DNA of 46,138 nucleotides from an uncultured Actinomycetes bacterium (GCA_946479725.1 CAMLHB010000001.1:1-46138); one strand, 5' to 3'. Numbered from the stretch's first letter, positions 15,177 through 22,189 are shown. The notes: generated by a model from the letters alone, not told the origin. A program made the numbers and translations.

Positions 15177-15676
15177 ACGAGGGGCCGACCTCTTTTTTTG
15201 ACCCGGCTGTTGCACGCCATGCAACACCCCGCGAGTGGGTCCTAGCGGTCCCCGGCGATCCGGTTCCCTGGCAGGCGGCCGTGAAGGTGAGCTCGTCTCC
15301 GAAAGCACCGCGGAAGGTGCCCGATCGCCAGAGCCGCCACGCCAGCGCGATCGTCACCGCTTGGGAGCGGACGGCTCAGGACGTGTGGCTTGAGAAGGGC
15401 ACGGCGGTCGAGATCGACTGCGAGTTCTATGTCACCCGCCCGAAGTCGACGCATTACGGCAGCGGCAGGAACGAGCGGACCCTGAAGCCGGCGTTCGAGA
15501 ATGCCCACCCGACCGGCCGGCCGGACCTGAGCAACCTCGTGAAGATGGTCGAGGACGCGCTGACCGGCGTGGTCTGGAAGGACGACGATCAGGTCGTCTC
15601 GATCCGGGCCCACAAGACCTACATCGCCTGGTGGGAGCAGCCGCGGTCCGTCATCCGCATCAGGAGGCTGCCGTGA
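15173..15676 (+). CDS. RusA-family Holliday junction resolvase
   Basis: 167 residues from GTG. The opening VLAVPGDPVPWQAAVKV, then GRPDLSNLVKMVEDALTG and VVWKDDDQVVSI, match RusA. The metal-site Asp motif reads D-L-S-N where E. coli RusA has D-X-D-N, so the second Asp is replaced by Ser, and the later KDDDQ Asp residues remain. It would cut four-way junctions from the annealase/exonuclease recombination. Palindrome site 5 lies inside the first ~18 codons. Confidence 0.75.
   Translation: MNEGPTSFFDPAVARHATPREWVLAVPGDPVPWQAAVKVSSSPKAPRKVPDRQSRHASAIVTAWERTAQDVWLEKGTAVEIDCEFYVTRPKSTHYGSGRNERTLKPAFENAHPTGRPDLSNLVKMVEDALTGVVWKDDDQVVSIRAHKTYIAWWEQPRSVIRIRRLP
15208..15226. promoter_or_regulatory. 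Dispersed operator-like palindrome, site 5
   Basis: TGTTGCA-CGCCA-TGCAACA: perfect 7-bp inverted repeat with a 5-base spacer, inside the 5' end of the RusA gene. A location within a coding sequence recalls stoperators. Confidence 0.5.
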
Positions 15677-16050
15677 GCCTGTTCGTCACCACCCACGCGG
15701 TTGCCCGCTACATCCAGCGCGCGAAGCCCCAGCTGGGCGAGGAGCAGGCCCGCCGGGAGTTGGAAGCCCTGATTCAGTTCGCCACGCCGGTCGAGCGGCC
15801 GGAGTTCACCCGCGGCTGCGAAACGGCGGATAGCTGGATCGAACTGGCGCCTGAAGTGGTCGGCGTGGTTCGCGGTCGCACGATCACCACCATCCTGACC
15901 CCCGACCTTGGCGAGGCCGCGCAGCGCGAGCGGCGGCGCAAGAACCGGCTCAAGCAACACCGCCGCGCCGCCCGCAAGACCAGGAACGCCAGCAGCCTCA
16001 ACCGCCGCAGCGGCCGCCCGGAAGTCAGGGAGGAACCGTGGCCTACCTAG
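15673..16050 (+). CDS. Hypothetical basic phage protein
   Basis: 125 residues from GTG. TTHAVARYIQRAKPQLGEEQARREL is a recurrent phage opening (landmarks THAVARYIQR and ARRELEALI). It is followed by a beta region VVGVVRGRTITTILTPD and a highly basic tail with Arg/Lys clusters. Possibly nucleic-acid binding. Confidence 0.6.
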   Translation: MSLFVTTHAVARYIQRAKPQLGEEQARRELEALIQFATPVERPEFTRGCETADSWIELAPEVVGVVRGRTITTILTPDLGEAAQRERRRKNRLKQHRRAARKTRNASSLNRRSGRPEVREEPWPT

Positions 16051-16190
16051 ACGCGGCCTACGGCAAGGTCGACCCGCCCGACCTCTATGCGCCGGACATC
16101 CCCGAAGAGTGTCCCGGCTGCCAGTGCTGGCTCGACCAGTTGGACGAGAACGGGTGCTGTCCCGAGTGCGGCGAGAGGTTGGAGCCATGA
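16038..16190 (+). CDS. 50-residue zinc-ribbon protein
   Basis: GTG start 13 bases inside the previous gene. Two Cys pairs, CPGCQC and CCPECG, form a rubredoxin-like ribbon. Acidic N terminus. The stop is followed by an AT-rich spacer carrying AAAGGAG for the next gene. Function unknown. Confidence 0.55.
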   Translation: MAYLDAAYGKVDPPDLYAPDIPEECPGCQCWLDQLDENGCCPECGERLEP

Positions 16191-16220
16191 GTTTTTGTCA
16201 ATCAACCAAAGGAGCAGCGC

Positions 16221-16580
16221 ATGAGTGCTGAGTCAGCAGTGTTGGACCCGCCCGTAAGAGACGAATCGGCTTCCGCCGGTCACGAAATCGGGGAGCCGGA
16301 GGAGCTCCAGGAACGCGCCGAGTTGGTGATCGAGGCGGGCGGCCAGGTCAGCCTAAAGGTCGGCGGCCGGAATCCCGACGAGTCCACCATCGTCTTTCGC
16401 GGCGGCGAGGTCACCGTCGAAGGACAGTTCGAGAAGGGGTCGCGGCTGCGCTTCGAGATCGAGGGTGTGGTCTCCGAGGTCACGTTCACCGACCTGATGG
16501 ACCACAAGACCGGCGAAGTGACCGGGACGAAGCGCAAGCACGTTCTGAAGCTCGACGGCATCCAGAAGGTCGAGGGCTAA
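16221..16580 (+). CDS. Conserved phage hypothetical protein (beta-sandwich-like)
   Basis: 119 residues with an acidic, disordered first 30. The rest is beta-rich: GGQVSLKVGGRNPDESTIVFRGG, with landmarks SLKVGGR, EGQFEKGSRLRFEIEGVV and TGTKRKHVLKLDGI. It is a pattern I have seen in many actinophage early regions without assigned function. Well-placed AAAGGAGC ribosome-binding site upstream, consistent with good expression. Confidence 0.65.
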   Translation: MSAESAVLDPPVRDESASAGHEIGEPEELQERAELVIEAGGQVSLKVGGRNPDESTIVFRGGEVTVEGQFEKGSRLRFEIEGVVSEVTFTDLMDHKTGEVTGTKRKHVLKLDGIQKVEG

Positions 16581-16583
16581 GTC

Positions 16584-16910
16584 GTGAGTGGGGCGGTTGT
16601 TCAGCGGGGAAGGGCAACCGCCCCGCGTCCCTGCGCGTCGCATTGCCGCACCTGCGGTCGGCACTTCGCGGGCGATGAAGCCTTCGAGAAACACCGTGCT
16701 GGCGAGTTCGAAGCGACCGGTTTCGATGGTCGCCGCTGCCGAGATCCGGAGCTGATCACCGACCGAAAGGGCAACTCGTGGTTTGAGTCGGTCGTCGGGG
16801 CCTGCCGGATCGCCGATTCGGACGTTCAGACAGAGATCGTGGTATGGCGCCGTAGAGGCTCTGCGGACCGTTTCAAGGGTAATGCTCGTCTGAAGGCAGG
16901 AAGGCCGTGA
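16584..16910 (+). CDS. C2H2-like phage zinc-finger protein
   Basis: 108 residues from GTG. CRTCGRHFAGDEAFEKHRAG gives Cys-X2-Cys and a downstream His in the F-X-X-H-R arrangement known from phage FDXHR-type zinc fingers. A later Cys (GRRCRDP) may complete the site. The C-terminal half is basic and beta-like. Probable DNA-binding accessory. Confidence 0.6.
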   Translation: MSGAVVQRGRATAPRPCASHCRTCGRHFAGDEAFEKHRAGEFEATGFDGRRCRDPELITDRKGNSWFESVVGACRIADSDVQTEIVVWRRRGSADRFKGNARLKAGRP

Positions 16911-17137
16911 GCGGCGAAGGGTCGGGCGCCCAGAAGGGCATCGTCGAGTACGTCCGCGACGACCTGGAGGCCCGGTCCAAGCGGGGCTTCAGCGGCGGCC
17001 TGTCCTCGCCGTTCCACTTCGGCTTCCTCTGCGCCGCGGTCGGCCGCAACCGATCAGACCTACTCCGGGAGATCGCCGAGGCAGTGGAGCAAGGTGAACT
17101 GGAGGTTGAGTCGATCCAGTTCCGGGCGGTGAAGTGA
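16907..17137 (+). CDS. Small hypothetical protein
   Basis: 76 residues from GTG, helical second half (RNRSDLLREIAEAVEQGELEVESI). No motif recognised. Coupled at both ends. Confidence 0.55.
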   Translation: MSGEGSGAQKGIVEYVRDDLEARSKRGFSGGLSSPFHFGFLCAAVGRNRSDLLREIAEAVEQGELEVESIQFRAVK

Positions 17138-17394
17138 TGCCGGCGTGTCGAAGCTGCGGCGCACCGATCTTCTGGGCGGTCAACGACAAGGGGAAGCGCG
17201 AGCCGATCGATGCCGACCCGCGCGAGGACGGCAACATCGCGATCGTCGGCAAGGAGGAAGGCGGCGGGGATCCGGTCGTCCGCCACCTGAAGAAGGGCGA
17301 GGGCGACACCCTGCCCGGGCTCGCGCTACCGCGCCGGTTCGTCTCCCACTTCGCGACCTGCCCGAACGCATCCCAGCATCGGAGGGCCAAGTGA
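17137..17394 (+). CDS. Zinc-ribbon protein
   Basis: 85 residues. CRSCGAPIFWAVNDKGKREPID at the N terminus and a final HFATCPNASQHRR give a Cys-X2-Cys...His/Cys site common in small phage proteins. An in-frame GTG at 17134 is an alternative start. I prefer ATG 17137, which overlaps the previous TGA. Confidence 0.6.
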   Translation: MPACRSCGAPIFWAVNDKGKREPIDADPREDGNIAIVGKEEGGGDPVVRHLKKGEGDTLPGLALPRRFVSHFATCPNASQHRRAK

Positions 17395-17636
17395 ACGCGC
17401 CCCATCCCGAGCCGGACCAGTTCGTGCTCGACGCCCCAGAAGCATCGGCAGTCGTCTTCGGCGCGGAGATCCGGATCAACCAGGCAGCGGAGCGACGATT
17501 CGCGGCTCAGGTCCGACTCATGAACCCGGCGCCGGAGCTGCGCCCATGGGTCGAGCGGCGGCTACGTGAACGGCTGGACCTACCACTGCGGCGCCGGGAC
17601 CGTGAACAGGCCACGGAGCAGCTGGAAGACCTGTGA
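17391..17636 (+). CDS. Small hypothetical protein
   Basis: 81 residues from GTG, Arg/Glu-rich helical C-terminal half. No motif recognised. Coupled to both neighbours. Confidence 0.5.
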   Translation: MNAPHPEPDQFVLDAPEASAVVFGAEIRINQAAERRFAAQVRLMNPAPELRPWVERRLRERLDLPLRRRDREQATEQLEDL

Positions 17637-17986
17637 TCCCTACAGCACTCTTCCACTGGGCTCCAACCGAGCGGCGCCCATCGATCCGGGTCCATGGCCT
17701 GGTCCCTTATCAGCGGCCAACGGTCTGCAGCGGCGAGCAAGTGGCGCCCTACGTTTGCCTGAGCCCGACGCCCTCGATCGGCTGGGCGCTGAGCGGCGCT
17801 ATTTTGGACTGGCACGAAACCGAGGAGTGGGACCTTTGGCAGGTGCAGGTGCCGGAGACGGCAGAGGTTCACGTCCGGCCGAGCTTTGGCCCAAAGCTGG
17901 AAGAGATCAAGGTCTACACCGCGATCGCCGCAAGCTACTTGTGGTTCGTCGGGCACCGGGGCATCCCGACTTTTGAGGCCAAATGA
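17633..17986 (+). CDS. Conserved phage protein, possibly ADP-ribosyltransferase-fold
   Basis: 117 residues from GTG. ALFHWAPTERRPSIRVHGLVP, then PYVCLSPTPSIGWALSG and EWDLWQVQV, resemble the LYHXT...I...GL.P opening of ART/RES-like folds (landmarks LFHWAP, HGLVP, CLSPTPSIGW). A final SYLWFVGHRG follows. This is an inference from pattern only; no catalytic residues are proven. Last gene before a strong hairpin, so it ends the early operon. Confidence 0.55.
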   Translation: MIPTALFHWAPTERRPSIRVHGLVPYQRPTVCSGEQVAPYVCLSPTPSIGWALSGAILDWHETEEWDLWQVQVPETAEVHVRPSFGPKLEEIKVYTAIAASYLWFVGHRGIPTFEAK

Positions 17987-17987
17987 A

Positions 17988-18023
17988 AGGCGCCCCCACG
18001 GAGGTTTGTCCGGGAGGGCGCCT
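17988..18023 (+). terminator. Hairpin terminator after the early operon
   Basis: AGGCGCCC (17988-17995) pairs with GGGCGCCT (18016-18023), extended inside by CGGA/TCCG, loop GGTTTG. It begins two bases after the stop codon of the preceding gene. No U tract follows, which is usual in GC-rich genomes. Confidence 0.6.
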
Positions 18024-18162
18024 AGGGTGCAGCTTGTCTACATCGCCAGGGACGAGGCTACCACTCGGACCTGCGGTCGTTTCCCCGGTTGACCCGCCTG
18101 TCGCCGATTCGGAACGTCGCTTCGCCCGTCAGAGGGGCAGGATGGACGCTGTGCGCGCGAGG

Positions 18163-18181
18163 TGTCGCACGTGATGCAACA
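18163..18181. promoter_or_regulatory. Dispersed operator-like palindrome, site 6
   Basis: TGTCGCA-CGTGA-TGCAACA, 5-base spacer, one mismatch between arms. It overlaps ATG 18174 of the small ORF that leads into the next operon. Confidence 0.5.
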
Positions 18182-18272
18182 GCGGGGTTTGACGGAGCCG
18201 AAGTTTTCGGAGGGTCTCCTAAAGGGCTCGGTGCGTCGGCTGCGGGACGAAAGAAGCTGGGTAAGGCTGTGA
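18174..18272 (+). CDS. Possible 32-residue basic peptide
   Basis: ATG lies in the right arm of palindrome site 6 and the TGA overlaps the next GTG (GTGA), the junction style used throughout this genome. The peptide MQQRGLTEPKFSEGLLKG... is basic and helical. It may be a leader that couples translation. Confidence 0.35.
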   Translation: MQQRGLTEPKFSEGLLKGSVRRLRDERSWVRL

Positions 18273-18490
18273 GTGACGACGCCCTTACCCAGCCCCGACT
18301 CCGCTTCGCCAAGCGTGAGCTGATGAAGGCACTGACCGCGCTCGAGCGAGCCGACGCCGAAGACGTCGACGTCTGGATCCGCCTGCTGGAGACCGAAGAC
18401 CGGCTACAGGACGCTCGAGAGGATGCAGCGGACTGGCGGCGCCGCTACGAAGCCCTGAAGTCGCTGATGTCGGCGGGAGGCAAGCCGTGA
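18269..18490 (+). CDS. Small coiled-coil protein
   Basis: 73 residues from GTG. Nearly all charged helix (FAKRELMKALTALERADAE...LLETEDRLQDAREDAADWRRRYE, given as landmarks). The longer upstream open frame to 18089 is not protein-like, so I use the internal GTG. Function unknown. Confidence 0.55.
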   Translation: MSDDALTQPRLRFAKRELMKALTALERADAEDVDVWIRLLETEDRLQDAREDAADWRRRYEALKSLMSAGGKP

Positions 18491-19011
18491 GCGAGCGGCC
18501 CCTACTGCGACTCGTCGACGACAACGGCGAGATCACCGAACAGGCATGCCCTCACTGCCAGGAGAAGGAGGACGCCCTGGTGGCCCTGGAGCGCAAGTAC
18601 CGCTCGGCGATGGCCGAGATCACGCGGATGAAACGTGACGCCGAGGCCGAGGCACGTCAACACCATCTCTGGGACGAGGCCCAGGCCGCACACGAATGGT
18701 GGCGTCTGGCCTGCTGGCACCCCGGCACCAAATTCGCGGCCGAGGAGTTCTACCAAGCCCTTCCCAGGCTCCGCGAACGCAACGGCCTGCAGCAGCTACT
18801 CCAGGCGATCGCCGGCGCCGCCTATGACCCGGGCTCGCGGCGCATGAAGAACGGCAACCTCGAAATCTACGACGACTGGGAGCTGATCACCCGCTCCAAA
18901 AAGAAAGTCCTGAACTTCGGCCAGCGCGTCTACGGCGGCGCGGACTCCCCGCAGTGGAAGCGCTGGCTCATCGAGCGGATCGAATCCAACCTGACCAAAG
19001 GAGAGCCATGA
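18487..19011 (+). CDS. Conserved phage hypothetical protein
   Basis: 174 residues from GTG. N-terminal CPHCQEKEDALVALERKYR joins a Cys pair to a coiled coil. Then AAHEWWRLACWHPGTKF and NGNLEIYDDWELITRS form a globular part. This coiled-coil plus Trp-rich layout recurs in actinophage genomes, function unknown. Confidence 0.6.
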   Translation: MSERPLLRLVDDNGEITEQACPHCQEKEDALVALERKYRSAMAEITRMKRDAEAEARQHHLWDEAQAAHEWWRLACWHPGTKFAAEEFYQALPRLRERNGLQQLLQAIAGAAYDPGSRRMKNGNLEIYDDWELITRSKKKVLNFGQRVYGGADSPQWKRWLIERIESNLTKGEP

Positions 19012-19403
19012 GCAACTACGTCTACGAGAGCGGCAAGCAGTCCTGTCTCCCCACGGGGCGCCACCACTTCGAGAACCGACACGCAGCGGGGCAGATCATG
19101 CTCTGCTACGGCTCGTGTGAAAAGTGTGGCTGGTGGTGCGCCTGCCCCGAAGGCGGGGTTTGGCCTTCCTGCCCGGGATGCGGTGCGGACGCCGCGGAGC
19201 TGTTGCCGAAGAGAGCCGGCACGTTTGATCCTGCGGCCTACCGCGACTTCCCCGGCGGCGAGCCCAAGGCGTTTCTGGCCCGATTCATGACTGAGGCCGA
19301 GGCGCTGGAGGAGTTGACCGGCAAACGGCCGTACACCGCGAAGCGGAAAAGCCGGCTACGGAAGGTAGGCGGCCTGCTCAAAGACCTCGTGGGTGTCAAC
19401 TGA
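19008..19403 (+). CDS. Zinc-binding hypothetical protein
   Basis: 131 residues. CEKCGWWCACPEGGVWPSCPGCG carries six Cys, enough for one or two zinc ions (landmarks CEKC, CAC, CPGC). The C-terminal half is helical and very basic (YTAKRKSRLRKVGGLLK). Possibly nucleic-acid binding. Last gene before the structured spacer. Confidence 0.6.
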   Translation: MSNYVYESGKQSCLPTGRHHFENRHAAGQIMLCYGSCEKCGWWCACPEGGVWPSCPGCGADAAELLPKRAGTFDPAAYRDFPGGEPKAFLARFMTEAEALEELTGKRPYTAKRKSRLRKVGGLLKDLVGVN

Positions 19404-19416
19404 CCCCACGGCTGAA

Positions 19417-19490
19417 CTGCTGGGCGGGTAGGCGGCGGGACTCGCTTACTGCGTCGCCGTGCTGACCGGATGTCGGCGCCCGCCCAACAG
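19417..19490 (+). ncRNA. Strong structured RNA element or terminator in the 19404-19516 gap
   Basis: CTGCTGGGCGGG (19417-19428) pairs with CCCGCCCAACAG (19479-19490), 11 of 12 bases. The 50 bases inside can form further hairpins: GGCGGC (19431-19436) with GTCGCC (19453-19458) including one G-U, or CGCCG with CGGCG. It precedes a gene with a good GAGAAAGGAG site, so it could be a cis-regulatory leader or simply a terminator. A tRNA fold was tried and does not fit. Confidence 0.45.
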
Positions 19491-19516
19491 AAGTACGGAG
19501 AAAGGAGAACACGAAC

Positions 19517-19702
19517 GTGACGCAACGACGAGAGCCCTTCCGGGCGCGGGCAGAGAAGCAGAAGAGGCCCAAGCGGCGGCACTGTAGTCGCTGTGGTCTG
19601 AAGTTTCGCCCGCTCAAGGACGAGTACGAGTTCTGCCCCGGCTGCTATGTGCCCGGTGACCTCTATGCCGAGCGCATCGCGATTCAGAACCGCAGGGCGT
19701 AG
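19517..19702 (+). CDS. Zinc-ribbon protein
   Basis: 61 residues from GTG with AAGGAG upstream. HCSRCGLKFRPLKDEYEFCPGC forms a CXXC...CXXC ribbon; basic N terminus (RAEKQKRPKRR). Unusual for this genome: it stands alone between two hairpin-bearing gaps, so it is probably regulated separately. Confidence 0.6.
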   Translation: MTQRREPFRARAEKQKRPKRRHCSRCGLKFRPLKDEYEFCPGCYVPGDLYAERIAIQNRRA

Positions 19703-19706
19703 CTGA

Positions 19707-19749
19707 GGCCCCCGCGCATGGTCTAGGTCTCCGAGGGCCGCCGGGGGCC
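19707..19749 (+). terminator. Hairpin after zinc-ribbon gene
   Basis: GGCCCCCG (19707-19714) and CGGGGGCC (19742-19749), a perfect 8-bp stem with a 27-base loop, four bases after a stop codon. Possible terminator. Confidence 0.45.
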
Positions 19750-19804
19750 GTCAGACGCTTCGCCCCTGCCGCAAATGGCCTCCTCATGGTCGGCGCTGGC
19801 TCGG

Positions 19805-19810
19805 TAATCT
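19805..19810 (+). promoter_or_regulatory. Putative -10 for leaderless transcript
   Basis: TAATCT six bases before ATG 19817, which has no Shine-Dalgarno. This fits an actinobacterial leaderless promoter. No -35 seen. Confidence 0.4.
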
Positions 19811-19816
19811 CTACGC

Positions 19817-20089
19817 ATGGATCTTCGGGGGGAGCTTCGCGTGACGCGGGAGAAGCAGGCCCGCCTTAGGAAGCGTGTCCGCGACTTGGAGAGGCGCGTC
19901 ACCGTCTTGCGGGACTCAGTAGCCGGGGCGATTCTGTCGCTCGAACAGGGGGACCGGGACCATGCGATGAAGACCTTGGATAGCGCCCTGGACTACGTCA
20001 GCGCGCCGCTACCAGATCGAACTCCTGCCGGCGCGAAGCGGAACGCCACGAAGCGGATGATGAACCGCAAGCGAGTAGAAAACGAATGA
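19817..20089 (+). CDS. Coiled-coil protein
   Basis: 90 residues, charged helix through residues 5-60 (REKQARLRKRVRDLERRV...) and a basic tail. Function unknown. Starts without a visible RBS after a TAATCT box, so probably a leaderless mRNA. Confidence 0.55.
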   Translation: MDLRGELRVTREKQARLRKRVRDLERRVTVLRDSVAGAILSLEQGDRDHAMKTLDSALDYVSAPLPDRTPAGAKRNATKRMMNRKRVENE

Positions 20090-20385
20090 GCATGCGGTTC
20101 AACCCCGCAGCCGTGGCCGAGATCGACCAACATCTCGCCAAGCAGAGACAGCCTGGATGGTTTGGGGCCTTGGCGCGTTATGGCTTCTTCGTTGAGAGCG
20201 AGACCGATCACGGGGAGCGGTTCATGGCGCTTCAAGCGCATGTCGTGCGGAAGATTCTCAACGGCGATGAGTGGATCGCCGTCGCACTCCTCGAAGACGA
20301 TGATCAAAGCGTTGAGTTCTCGGATCACATCTGGCTCCCCGCAGGAGAGGTCCGAGAGGCGCTGCGTAGACCGCCAGAGACCTGA
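20086..20385 (+). CDS. Hypothetical protein
   Basis: 99 residues, ATG overlapping the previous stop. Alpha/beta mixture, for example IDQHLAKQRQPGWFGALARYGF and DEWIAVALLEDDDQSVEFSD. No family recognised. It ends facing the minus-strand pair 20420-20997. Confidence 0.5.
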   Translation: MSMRFNPAAVAEIDQHLAKQRQPGWFGALARYGFFVESETDHGERFMALQAHVVRKILNGDEWIAVALLEDDDQSVEFSDHIWLPAGEVREALRRPPET

Positions 20386-20419
20386 TCCCCAAGGGTCCTC
20401 CAAAACTTCGGCCTTGGCA

Positions 20420-20641
20420 TCAAGCCAGATCGCGTGAACCGTTCTGACCCAGCAGTTCGTAGACCCGAGCTCGGCTCACGCCGGCCAGCCGTGCAGCCTC
20501 ACCCATCGTGACCCCCGGAGTCTCTTGAGCGGCCCGGAGAGCGTCGAGCAGCTGCGCATTGGCGCGGTCCAGGGCTATCTCCGCGCGGCGGCGGGCGGCG
20601 TCGGCCTGGCGGATCTGTTTGCGGACGTCATCGGCGGTCAT
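20420..20641 (-). CDS. Helix-turn-helix protein
   Basis: 73 residues. An N-terminal coiled helix (VRKQIRQADAARRRAEIALDRA...) is followed by a C-terminal HTH, GVTMGEAARLAGVSRARVYELL, resembling Hin/resolvase or sigma-4-like domains. Coupled by four bases to the gene upstream of it on the same strand. Possible regulator of the divergent region at 21000-21235. Confidence 0.6.
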   Translation of the reverse strand: MTADDVRKQIRQADAARRRAEIALDRANAQLLDALRAAQETPGVTMGEAARLAGVSRARVYELLGQNGSRDLA

Positions 20642-20997
20642 GGCGTGGTCCGTTCATAGGCAGCGGTCAAGCGATCCTCCAGCGCATCCTTGTAGGTGAT
20701 CAGGCTATCCAGCGAGCAACCCCCTTCGGGGGAGTAGCCGCATTCCTCGGCGAGCTCGGCCAAGATCGCTGCGGCCTTCTCGCGCGGCGGCGCGGGCTCG
20801 ATGCCCTCCAGCACATTCCGGTCTTCCTCGCCTTCGGCCCGCTCGGAGACAAACTCGGCACGACCCTCACTGAGCGCGGCGTGAAGCCAGTCGGCCTGAT
20901 CCTCCGGGGTCATCAGGTAGAGGGCCTCCGGCGCGTCAACCTCCCACGTCTCTAGAACGTCTGCACGGCAGCGCGTCTCGAATCTGATCCGTCCCAT
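20638..20997 (-). CDS. Hypothetical protein on minus strand
   Basis: 119 residues from ATG 20997, which has AAGGGATAG just upstream on its strand; the longer frame to 21117 runs through the promoter and hairpin. Acidic, helical, MGRIRFETRCRADVLETWEV start. No family recognised. Confidence 0.55.
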   Translation of the reverse strand: MGRIRFETRCRADVLETWEVDAPEALYLMTPEDQADWLHAALSEGRAEFVSERAEGEEDRNVLEGIEPAPPREKAAAILAELAEECGYSPEGGCSLDSLITYKDALEDRLTAAYERTTP

Positions 20998-21025
20998 TGC
21001 TCTATCCCTTTCTGTCGATGAGCCG

Positions 21026-21055
21026 GCCCCGGGACGCTCTAACCGTCGCCGGGGC
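21026..21055 (-). terminator. Strong hairpin in the 5' region of the minus-strand pair
   Basis: GCCCCGG-GACG (21026-21036) pairs with CGTC-G-CCGGGGC (21044-21055) with a one-base bulge and 7-base loop CTCTAAC. It lies between the predicted promoter and the ATG at 20997, so it may attenuate that transcript or end a transcript reading from the other side. Confidence 0.45.
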
Positions 21056-21075
21056 GCTTTCGTGTTGTGGCCGAG

Positions 21076-21104
21076 ACCATCCCAGACGCACGGCCATTTG
21101 TCAA
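21076..21104 (-). promoter_or_regulatory. Sigma-70-like promoter for the minus-strand pair
   Basis: On the minus strand: consensus TTGACA (21099-21104), 17-base spacer, GATGGT (21076-21081). An ACACT-C-AGTGT palindrome (21114-21124) sits just upstream of the -35. Transcription would start near 21069 and leave a leader of about 70 bases carrying the hairpin at 21026-21055. Confidence 0.5.
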
Positions 21105-21234
21105 GTAGACCGGACACTCAGTGTGGCTACACGAGGAGACAGCCCCGCCACGGGAGATAACGGGCCGATGCGGTCCTAGGCGACGGACGCCGCCACAAAC
21201 CGGCAACATCCCCTCCAAGCGCTTCAATTGAGCC

Positions 21235-21951
21235 GTGCCCAAGCGCTACGACAAACGGGTCAGGGAACGCGCGGAAGAGCTCTTCGCGACCGGCCTGAGT
21301 GCCAAAGAGGTAGAGCGGCGCATCAAGGCAGACACGGCAGGGCTAGGCGAAAAGATCGACATCGGCTACCGATCAGTAGCCAAGTGGGCGGCAGAGTGGC
21401 GCGTCGCCAACGGGCCGGCACTTGCCCTCGACGAGGAGGCGCTCAGCGAGGACTCGAAACGCCGGATAAGGCTGCGAGCCCTTGCACTCTTCCAACGCGA
21501 AGTCACCTACCACGAGAAGCAGCGGCCGGGCAGCATGACCGCAGCCAAGGCCCGGGACCTCAAGGGCATCGTTGACTGCGCCGAGACCGTCCAGAAGAAG
21601 CTAGGACCAAAGAGCAGCAAGACCAGCAAGCGAAGCCCAGGCGCGAAGGCCGAATCCGGCTCTGCCTTGCGGTCGCTGGCCGAACAGATGGCGCAGGCGC
21701 CGGCCAGGATCGACGCGCCGTTCAGCACCGACACCAAACCCCCAGAGAACAAGACGGACAGCGGCAACGGTCGGGCGTCAGGGGCGCAAGGCGGCGAGAG
21801 CCAGCCCACGCAACAGGCGCCGGACCAGCAGCGTCGGGCAGAGAGCGGCGAGCAGGAACGCCGGGCCTTGGATCAGGCGGGGCGGGCCGTCAAGCCCGAA
21901 CCTGCCCGCGATCAGGCGTCGAAGACCAGCGGCCCAGGCTGGCCCGAGTAG
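21235..21951 (+). CDS. Candidate small terminase subunit
   Basis: 238 residues from GTG. Residues 1-60 form a DNA-binding HTH: KRYDKRVRERAEELFATGLSAKEVERRI then IGYRSVAKWAAEW (landmarks ELFATGLSAKEVERRI, SVAKWAAEW), typical of TerS N termini. A central helical section (RLRALALFQREVTYHE..., AAKARDLKGIVDCAETVQKKL) suits oligomerisation, and the last 100 residues are Gln/Pro/Ser-rich and disordered. It lies 2.2 kb before the large terminase. I infer packaging-site recognition; a regulator is the alternative. Confidence 0.5.
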   Translation: MPKRYDKRVRERAEELFATGLSAKEVERRIKADTAGLGEKIDIGYRSVAKWAAEWRVANGPALALDEEALSEDSKRRIRLRALALFQREVTYHEKQRPGSMTAAKARDLKGIVDCAETVQKKLGPKSSKTSKRSPGAKAESGSALRSLAEQMAQAPARIDAPFSTDTKPPENKTDSGNGRASGAQGGESQPTQQAPDQQRRAESGEQERRALDQAGRAVKPEPARDQASKTSGPGWPE

Positions 21952-22189
21952 ACGGCCATTCGGTCGCGTCCTCGGTAGCAAGGCAGCCCGCATCCCGCAC
22001 TAGCAAGCCATTTGCTGCGGCCTCGCAACCTATCCCCATCATCGGTTGCATGCCTGAGCCGCGATTCCGAGGACCCCCCGTCACCCCCTGCGGCGCGATA
22101 TGGGACCCGCGCGTAACTTCCCTACCCCCCTCTCGCACGTATCCGCAATAAATGGGGATACATCCTCGCTCCCGCCTAGAATCGCCCCG
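21952..22189. other. Intergenic region with inverted repeats and a leaderless-type -10
   Basis: 238 bases without a convincing gene. TAGAAT (22177-22182) ends seven bases before ATG 22190, which has no RBS. GTATCC-N11-GGATAC (22139-22161) sits in the -35 area, and a TATCCCCAT (22031-22039) is the reverse complement of ATGGGGATA (22152-22160). These could be autoregulatory sites for the RHH protein encoded next. Confidence 0.45.

Larger units (their letters stand above)
17987..18268. other. Intergenic regulatory stretch
   Basis: 282 bases between two plus-strand operons. Contents: the terminator at its left end, a TTGACC (18089-18094) with a poor -10 about 17 bases on, palindrome site 6 (18163-18181), and a small ORF at 18174-18272. 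Other open frames across it are not protein-like. Confidence 0.5.

Noticed and set aside
16187..16231. 14-residue frame between 16038-16190 and 16221-16580
   Set aside because: Most likely an AT-rich spacer carrying the ribosome-binding site of the next gene.
18163..18181. Centromere-like parS site
   Set aside because: It contains CACGTG like parS, but the arms do not match the parS consensus, the other family members lack CACGTG, and no ParA/ParB gene is visible.
19420..19490. Possible tRNA
   Set aside because: The outer stem resembles an acceptor stem but no T-loop GTTC, D-loop or anticodon stem fits.
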